Below, piece by piece: positions 59,057-64,000 of a DNA stretch of 64,000 nucleotides. The stretch's first letter is position 1; each line of letters starts with the position of its first letter. Origin of the DNA: 630D-37 sp037478835. Its GTDB lineage: Bacteria; Chloroflexota; Anaerolineae; Anaerolineales; Villigracilaceae. The notes under the pieces were generated by a model. That model worked only from the letters and a program-made list of their open reading frames with translations. It was not told the origin of the DNA and searched no databases. The position numbers and the translations under genes were made by a program. The DNA is taken from positions 62,001 through 126,000 of the forward strand of contig JBBFLV010000003.1 of assembly GCA_037478835.1 (NCBI GenBank). The letters are read 5' to 3'.

Positions 59057-60784
59057 CTACTCCCGAAGTAGATACCCTTTCTCTTCCAGATATGCAATGA
59101 TCTTACGGGCGTTCTCTTCCGGAGTGGTGCCGTATCCCTGGAGCGTGATCTCCGGGTCGATCGGCGGTTCGTAGGGATCGTCTACGCCGGTGAAGCCCAT
59201 CGGATGGCCTTCGGACATGGCCTTGCGCGCTTTGGCGTAGAGACCCTTCACATCGCGCTGTTCGCAAATCTCGATCGGCGTATCCATGTAAACCATGATG
59301 AAGTTCTCGCCGACCATCTTGCGCGCCTCGTTGCGTGCGGCGCGATAGGGGCTGATCGCCGAGCAGATCACTACGCCACCATGGCGCACGATCTCGCTGG
59401 CAACGAAACCGATGCGCAGGATGTTGGTATCGCGGTCTTCTTTGCTGAAGCCCAAACCTTTGGAAAGATGGGTGCGGATCACGTCGCCATCCAGCAACGT
59501 GACGTTGCGGCCGCGTTCGAGGAGCATTTCGGTCAGCGCCTGTGCCGTGGCCGATTTGCCGGCGCCGCTCAGGCCGGTGAACCAGATGCAAAAGCCCTGT
59601 TCGTGCTTCGGAGGGTACATTTTGCGCAGGATCTGCGCCGTCTCCGGACGGGTGAACCATTCCGGCAGGAGCTTCCCGTTGGCCAGGTACTCCTCCCGCA
59701 CCTGGGTGCCGGAGATGTTCAAGGTGCGCGCCCCCGGCGGCACTTCGCTGGCTTCCACATAGCGATCCTCATCCGGCAGATAGAGCAGTTCCTCAAAGGG
59801 GATCATGTGCACGCCCAGCTCATGCTCATATTTCTTCATCATCTCCTGGGCATCGTAGGGACCGTAGAACGGCTTGCCGGTAGAATCCTTGCCGGGGCCG
59901 GCATGATCGCGCCCGACGATAAAGTAATTGGCGCCATAGTTGCGGCGGATAATGGCATGGAGCAGCGCTTCCTTCGGGCCGGCCATGCGCATGGCCAACG
60001 GCAGCAGGCTGAGCAGGGTGCGACTCTTATCGTAGTACTTTTCTACCAGCACCTTGTAAATGCGCACGCGCGTATAGTGGTCCACATCCCCCGGTTTGGT
60101 CATGCCGACCACCGGATGGATCAGCAGACTGCCGTTCACCTTTTCGGCGGCGCGCTTGGTCAATTCTTCGTGGATGCGGTGCAGCGGGTTGCGCGTCTGG
60201 AAAGCGACGACGTTGTCATTGCCCATGGCCTCGAGCAGGGCGCGGACCTCGCGCGGTGTGCGCCGCAGTTCGACAAAATCGTAATACTTCGGCAGATTGA
60301 TCACCTTCAGTTCGCCGGAAATGCACACCTTTCCCCAGTTCACCATTTCCGAGACCATCGGGTGCCGGGCATCGTTCGTCCCATAGGCCAGCAAAGCTTC
60401 CTTTTGCGGATCCCAGGAGAAGACTTCTTCGAGGCGCATGATGGCCAGCGGCTCGTTCAGCGCGTTGCGCAGGACCAATTCTTCGCCCACGCGCGGCAAT
60501 TCACGCGGATCGGCGGTCAGGGTAATGGGAAGTGGCCAGAGCGTGCCATCGCTCAGGCGCATTTCGTGGAGCACGCGCTCGTAATCGGTTTTGCCCATGA
60601 AGGTCTTCAGCGGCGAAAATCCCCCTACGGCCAACAGTTCCAGGTCATGCACCGCGCGCTGAGAAATTTTGATAGAAGGAAGCGCCGGTAGGCGTTCCAG
60701 CAATTCCCGTCGTTCTTCTTCGTCTACAACGAGGTTAACCAGAGAGCCCCCATAAGGGGTGATCAAGTTCGCCTTGCGTGTCAT
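59057..60784 (-). CDS. Bifunctional ATP sulfurylase/APS kinase
   Basis: 575 residues from the ATG at 60784; an upstream open extension has no motif. Residues about 1-385 are ATP sulfurylase: PUA-like start PYGGSLVNLVV, active site QTRNPLHRIHEEL and GRDHAGPGKDSTGKPFYGPYDAQ split between short blocks, then ISGTQVREEYL. Residues about 390-575 are APS kinase with P-loop GLSGAGKSA and DGDVIRTHLSKGLGFSKEDRD. Together they turn sulfate and ATP into PAPS for assimilation or for sulfation. The linkage with glycan genes downstream makes sulfated glycan synthesis a possible use. Confidence 0.92.
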   Translation of the reverse strand: MTRKANLITPYGGSLVNLVVDEEERRELLERLPALPSIKISQRAVHDLELLAVGGFSPLKTFMGKTDYERVLHEMRLSDGTLWPLPITLTADPRELPRVGEELVLRNALNEPLAIMRLEEVFSWDPQKEALLAYGTNDARHPMVSEMVNWGKVCISGELKVINLPKYYDFVELRRTPREVRALLEAMGNDNVVAFQTRNPLHRIHEELTKRAAEKVNGSLLIHPVVGMTKPGDVDHYTRVRIYKVLVEKYYDKSRTLLSLLPLAMRMAGPKEALLHAIIRRNYGANYFIVGRDHAGPGKDSTGKPFYGPYDAQEMMKKYEHELGVHMIPFEELLYLPDEDRYVEASEVPPGARTLNISGTQVREEYLANGKLLPEWFTRPETAQILRKMYPPKHEQGFCIWFTGLSGAGKSATAQALTEMLLERGRNVTLLDGDVIRTHLSKGLGFSKEDRDTNILRIGFVASEIVRHGGVVICSAISPYRAARNEARKMVGENFIMVYMDTPIEICEQRDVKGLYAKARKAMSEGHPMGFTGVDDPYEPPIDPEITLQGYGTTPEENARKIIAYLEEKGYLLRE

Positions 60785-60842
60785 ACGATCTCCTGATGCA
60801 GAAATTTTGCCTGCGACAGTGTTACGGCAGGCACAAAGGGCT

Positions 60843-60910
60843 ATTATAGCGCAAATTCGGCAAAATTCAGGAGTTGAATATTGAAGTAGCTCCTCAAAAT
60901 CGGTTATACT
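60843..60910. promoter_or_regulatory. Back-to-back promoters for sat/cysC and lepA
   Basis: Plus strand: TTGAAG (60881-60886), 18-base spacer, TATACT (60905-60910), then the lepA ATG only 9 bases on, so the lepA mRNA is near leaderless. Minus strand: TATAAT (60843-60848) with a weak CCTGAA 17 bases upstream, giving a leader of about 55 bases for the sulfate-activation gene. Confidence 0.5.
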
Positions 60911-60919
60911 ACCGCGCGT

Positions 60920-62716
60920 ATGAGTGAGCACATTCGTAACTTCTGCATTATCGCCCACGTCGATCATGGCAAATCCACCCTGGCCGATCGCCTGCTCCAA
61001 ATGACCGGCACCATCTCCGATCGGGAGATGGTCGAGCAGGTGCTGGATAGCATGGACCTGGAGCGCGAAAAAGGGGTGACGATCAAAGCCTCGGCCGTCC
61101 GCATGAACTATACCGCCTCCGATGGCCGCACCTATGAGCTGAACTTGATCGACACGCCCGGCCACGTGGACTTCGGCTATGAGGTCAGCCGTGCCCTGGC
61201 CGCCTGTGAAGGGGCTATCCTGGTGGTGGATGCCACCCAGGGCATTGAAGCACAAACGCTGGCTAATCTCTACCAGGCCATTGAAGCCGATCTGGAGATC
61301 GTCCCGGTTATTAACAAGATTGACCTGCCATCCGCTCGCCCGGACGAAGTAGCGGAGGATATTTCCAGCCTGTTGGGCGTGCCGCAAGATCAGATTCTAC
61401 GCATTTCGGCCAAAGAAGGCACGAATGTGGAGGCCGTGTTGGAAGCGATCGTGCAGCGGGTGCCCCCTCCTCGCGGCGATCCAGAAGCCCCGCTCCGCGC
61501 CTTGATCTTCGATTCTCATTACGATGCCTACAAAGGCGTGGTCGCCTATGTGCGGATTAAAGAAGGGCGCATTCGCCCTGGGGATACCTTGCGCATGATG
61601 TCCACCCAGGCTGAATGGAAACCGGTCGAGATCGGCATCTTCGCCCCGGATATGCGCCCGGTTTCGCAGCTGGAAGCCGGCGAAGTGGGCTATATCGCCA
61701 CCGGGCTGAAGACGGTGCGCGATTGTCGCGTCGGTGATACGATCACCACCGCCGCCAACCCGGCCGCCGAACCGCTTCCCGGTTATCGTCACCCCAAGCC
61801 GATGGTTTTTGCCGGCATTTACCCGGTGGAAGCGGATGATTACCCCGATCTGCGTGATGCGCTGGAAAAACTGCAGTTAAACGATGCCTCGCTCACGTTT
61901 GAGCCGGAAACCTCGCAGGCCCTGGGCTTTGGCTTCCGTGCCGGGTTCCTCGGACTCTTCCATATGGAGATCATCCAGGAACGCCTGGAACGCGAGTACA
62001 ACCTGGATGTGCTCTTTACGGCGCCTTCGGTGGAATATGAAGTGCTCCTGCGAGATGGGCGGATCGTGCGCATTGATTCACCGGCCGAGCTGCCCGATGA
62101 GGCCCAGATCGTCGAAATCCGCGAGCCCTGGATGCTGATCGAGATCATCACCCCGACCGAATTCTACGGTCCGATCATGGACCTGGTAACCAAACGGCGC
62201 GGGGTCTTTAAGGGACAGGAATATCCGGCCCCACACCGGGTGCAGCTTAAATTCGAGATTCCGCTCTCAGAGGTCCTCGTTGACTTCTTCGATGAGCTTA
62301 AATCGCGCAGCCGTGGCTATGCCTCCTTGGATTACCAGTTCCTAGAATATCGCCCGGATGAGCTGCAAAAGCTGGAAATTTTGGTCAACGGTGAGCCGGT
62401 GGACGCATTGGCCGCCATTGTGCACCGCAAGGATGCCTACCATAAGGGTCAGGCGCTGATCTCCAAGCTCAAGGACCTGATCCCGCGCCAGCTCTTCGAT
62501 GTGGCCATTCAGGCCGCGGCCGGCGGGCGCATCATCAGTCGCGCCAACGTCAAAGCCCTGCGCAAGGATGTCCTCGCCAAGTGCTACGGCGGCGACATCA
62601 CCCGCAAGAAGAAGCTGTTGGAAAAGCAAAAGCGCGGCAAGCGCCGCCTGAAAATGGTAGGGAATGTGGAAATCCCTCAGGAAGCCTTCATGGCCGTGCT
62701 CCGTCTGGAAGATTAA
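60920..62716 (+). CDS. lepA: Elongation factor 4 (back-translocating GTPase)
   Basis: 598 residues, standard length. G1 IAHVDHGKSTLADRL, G3 DTPGHVDFGYEVSRAL, G4 VINKIDLPSARPDEV, and the LepA C-terminal domain with ISRANVKALRKDVLAKCYGGDITRKKKLL. Acts on ribosomes that stall or mistranslocate. No ribosome site is seen before the ATG; a -10 box is 9 bases upstream. Its stop ends 1 base before the flippase-like gene. Confidence 0.96.
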   Translation: MSEHIRNFCIIAHVDHGKSTLADRLLQMTGTISDREMVEQVLDSMDLEREKGVTIKASAVRMNYTASDGRTYELNLIDTPGHVDFGYEVSRALAACEGAILVVDATQGIEAQTLANLYQAIEADLEIVPVINKIDLPSARPDEVAEDISSLLGVPQDQILRISAKEGTNVEAVLEAIVQRVPPPRGDPEAPLRALIFDSHYDAYKGVVAYVRIKEGRIRPGDTLRMMSTQAEWKPVEIGIFAPDMRPVSQLEAGEVGYIATGLKTVRDCRVGDTITTAANPAAEPLPGYRHPKPMVFAGIYPVEADDYPDLRDALEKLQLNDASLTFEPETSQALGFGFRAGFLGLFHMEIIQERLEREYNLDVLFTAPSVEYEVLLRDGRIVRIDSPAELPDEAQIVEIREPWMLIEIITPTEFYGPIMDLVTKRRGVFKGQEYPAPHRVQLKFEIPLSEVLVDFFDELKSRSRGYASLDYQFLEYRPDELQKLEILVNGEPVDALAAIVHRKDAYHKGQALISKLKDLIPRQLFDVAIQAAAGGRIISRANVKALRKDVLAKCYGGDITRKKKLLEKQKRGKRRLKMVGNVEIPQEAFMAVLRLED

Positions 62717-62717
62717 G

Positions 62718-63716
62718 ATGTCTGCTTCCCGAACCTCCTGGCGCTGGCTACCCGGTGCTGTCATCAGCCTATTGCTGATTGCCCTCATCCTGCGCACCGT
62801 CGATCTGCCGAAAACGTTACAGGCGCTCCGACAGGCGAACTATCCCCTGCTCGGCTTTGCTTTTTTGCTTTCGTTACTCTGGCTGGCGCTGCGTGCCGTC
62901 GTTTGGCGCACCCTGCTACGCAACCGCCCGGCCTATACCGATGTGCTCTTCACCGCTGCCGAGGGATATTTGCTGAACAACTTTTTGCCCTTTCGATTGG
63001 GAGAATTGGGCCGCGCCCTGATCCTGAGCCGCAAAACCGACCTGAGCTTCGGTGCCATCCTGCCCACGATCCTCGTCGAGCGCGTGGTGGACCTGGGCTT
63101 TTCAGCCCTCTTTTTGCTTGCAGCGCTACCGTTCGTTTTGGGCGCGGCCGGGGCGCGCACGCTTGGATGGATCGTCGGCGCACTGGTGCTGGTAGGGCTT
63201 TTTGCGCTCTATCTGCTGGCGCGTTTTCATCAACATGCGCTTGCGTTCTTCCACCGCATCAGTCAACGTTGGCCGCGTCTTCAGGCGCGTGGCGGAAAGG
63301 CCCTGGAGGCTTTCCTGCAAGGGCTCAGCGTGATCACCGAATGGCGGGTATTCCTGCTCTTCCTCGGCTGGATGACGCTCAACTGGTTGCTGGCCTGGCT
63401 GGCCTATTTTGTCATGACCCTGGCCTATTTTCCGCAGGCTACACCGATATGGGGACTTTTTGGACTAGGCGCGGCGGCCTTCGGCGGTGCCATCCCATCT
63501 CTGCCGGGTGCCATAGGGACTTTTGAGGGTGCCTTTGGCGGCGCGTTGACTTTGCTTAGCGGCGATCCCTCTACAGCCCTGGCCGTGGCTCTCACGGCGC
63601 GCTTGTATAACTACTTTAACAGCGGTTTGCTCGGCACGTTAGGGCTGGCGCGCGATGGCGAAAGCCTCGCCCATCTCTATGCCCAACTGCGCACCTTGCG
63701 CAATCCTATGGAGTGA
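62718..63716 (+). CDS. Lysylphosphatidylglycerol synthase TM-like (UPF0104) membrane protein
   Basis: 332 residues from the ATG at 62718; a longer open frame would lie inside lepA. About eight helices. Motifs LRAVVWRTLLRNRP, AAEGYLLNNFLPFRLGELGRALIL and PTILVERVVDLGFSAL match the flippase-like region of the MprF/GT-linked UPF0104 family, as does SLPGAIGTFEGAFGGAL near the end. The family is thought to move lipids or polyprenyl-linked sugars. The MprF aminoacyl transferase domain is absent. Confidence 0.85.
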   Translation: MSASRTSWRWLPGAVISLLLIALILRTVDLPKTLQALRQANYPLLGFAFLLSLLWLALRAVVWRTLLRNRPAYTDVLFTAAEGYLLNNFLPFRLGELGRALILSRKTDLSFGAILPTILVERVVDLGFSALFLLAALPFVLGAAGARTLGWIVGALVLVGLFALYLLARFHQHALAFFHRISQRWPRLQARGGKALEAFLQGLSVITEWRVFLLFLGWMTLNWLLAWLAYFVMTLAYFPQATPIWGLFGLGAAAFGGAIPSLPGAIGTFEGAFGGALTLLSGDPSTALAVALTARLYNYFNSGLLGTLGLARDGESLAHLYAQLRTLRNPME

Positions 63717-63719
63717 TGC

Positions 63720-64000
63720 ATGTTACCACTATATGACACCATCCCTTCCCGCCGTTGGCCTCTGGTCAATTGGGTGCTGATTTTCTTGAATGTGGTCATC
63801 TTTCTTTTTGAGACCAGCTTGACGACTCCCCTGCTCAATCGTTTTATTTCCACCTGGGGGCTGGTGCCGGCTCGCCTGTTTCACGATCCTTCTCAGGCTT
63901 GGCCTACCCTCTTTAGCAGTATGTTCCTGCACGGAGGCTGGTTCCACCTGTTTAGCAACATGTGGATCCTTTTCATCTTTGGAGATAACGTCGAGGACCG
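63720..64000 (+). CDS. Rhomboid-family intramembrane protease, 3' end outside the window
   Basis: The ATG at 63720 opens a frame to the window edge. The N-terminal helix NWVLIFLNVVIFLFE and the TLFSSMFLHGGWFHLFSNMWILFIFGDNVED segment (HGGWxHLxxNM) are the rhomboid signature; the GxSG serine would lie beyond 64000. Starts 3 bases after the flippase-like gene. Confidence 0.85.
   Translation, partial: MLPLYDTIPSRRWPLVNWVLIFLNVVIFLFETSLTTPLLNRFISTWGLVPARLFHDPSQAWPTLFSSMFLHGGWFHLFSNMWILFIFGDNVED

Noticed and set aside
60785..61387. N-terminal extension of the ATP sulfurylase frame into lepA
   Set aside because: It would run antisense through lepA and the divergent promoters; homologues begin at the ATG at 60784.

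Overview
The window looks like a chromosomal segment of a Chloroflexota bacterium, most likely Anaerolineae or a close relative. This is inferred from gene style rather than from any marker search: lipoproteins with Thr-Pro-rich tails and TolB-type repeats, a Ser/Thr kinase with the same kind of tail, a stand-alone large subunit of methylmalonyl-CoA mutase, an ArsR/thioredoxin/permease cluster, and multi-GAF HD-GYP and KaiC-like signalling proteins. No rRNA, tRNA, CRISPR array, phage or intact transposon was seen. Gene density is high, operons are long, and adjacent genes often overlap by 1-4 bases.

Layout. 1-4.5 kb (minus): cell-envelope operon with an M23 peptidase lipoprotein, a TolB-like lipoprotein, an unknown protein, a ParB/SerK-fold protein and an RluA pseudouridine synthase. 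4.6-7.3 kb (plus): a methyltransferase and a glycosyltransferase/PIG-L deacetylase fusion. 7.3-8.2 kb is non-coding with a repeated hairpin motif. 8.2-11.3 kb (plus): lysine 2,3-aminomutase, then three damaged genes in a row: an internally deleted class V aminotransferase, an ArsR-thioredoxin chimera under an apparently intact ArsR-type operator, and a thioredoxin-like gene cut by a run of 20 T. 11.3-16.8 kb (plus): a metalloid/sulfur-handling cluster (ArsP-type permease, CPTC thioredoxin, rhodanese, two TSUP exporters, FmdE-like protein, OsmC, CDF transporter). 17.3-24.3 kb (plus): a CaCA cation antiporter followed by a complete Mrp Na+/H+ antiporter operon with mrpA and mrpB fused.

24.7-29.2 kb (minus): Ser/Thr kinase, CPA2 antiporter, PII-like protein and phosphoglycerate mutase. 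29.4-35.9 kb (minus): CDP-alcohol phosphatidyltransferase, lgt, an ABC exporter whose permease carries a SpoIIM domain, an MBL hydrolase and methylmalonyl-CoA mutase. 36-38.7 kb: aconitase with a structured leader. 39-40.5 kb (minus): an ABC-2 permease and the tmRNA gene (tag ANRTSYAAMPLAA) with its promoter. 40.7-43 kb (plus): ftsK.

43.2-49.2 kb (minus) holds the most interesting unit: response regulator, histidine kinase, two-cluster ferredoxin, FAD oxidoreductase, membrane cytochrome b-like protein and a 21-haem c-type cytochrome, in six tightly spaced genes. It reads as a sensor-controlled path carrying electrons from the cytoplasm across the membrane to an external multihaem wire. 49.3-55.3 kb (minus) encodes a 1316-residue GAF/PAS/HD-GYP protein, a double-domain KaiC-like ATPase and a receiver protein with Glu in place of the phospho-accepting Asp. 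55.4-60.8 kb (minus) has ATP sulfurylase/APS kinase, a GT39-like membrane glycosyltransferase, an SDR and a CMP-sialate synthetase/KdsC-like phosphatase fusion. 60.9-64 kb (plus) has lepA, a flippase-like membrane protein and the start of a rhomboid protease.
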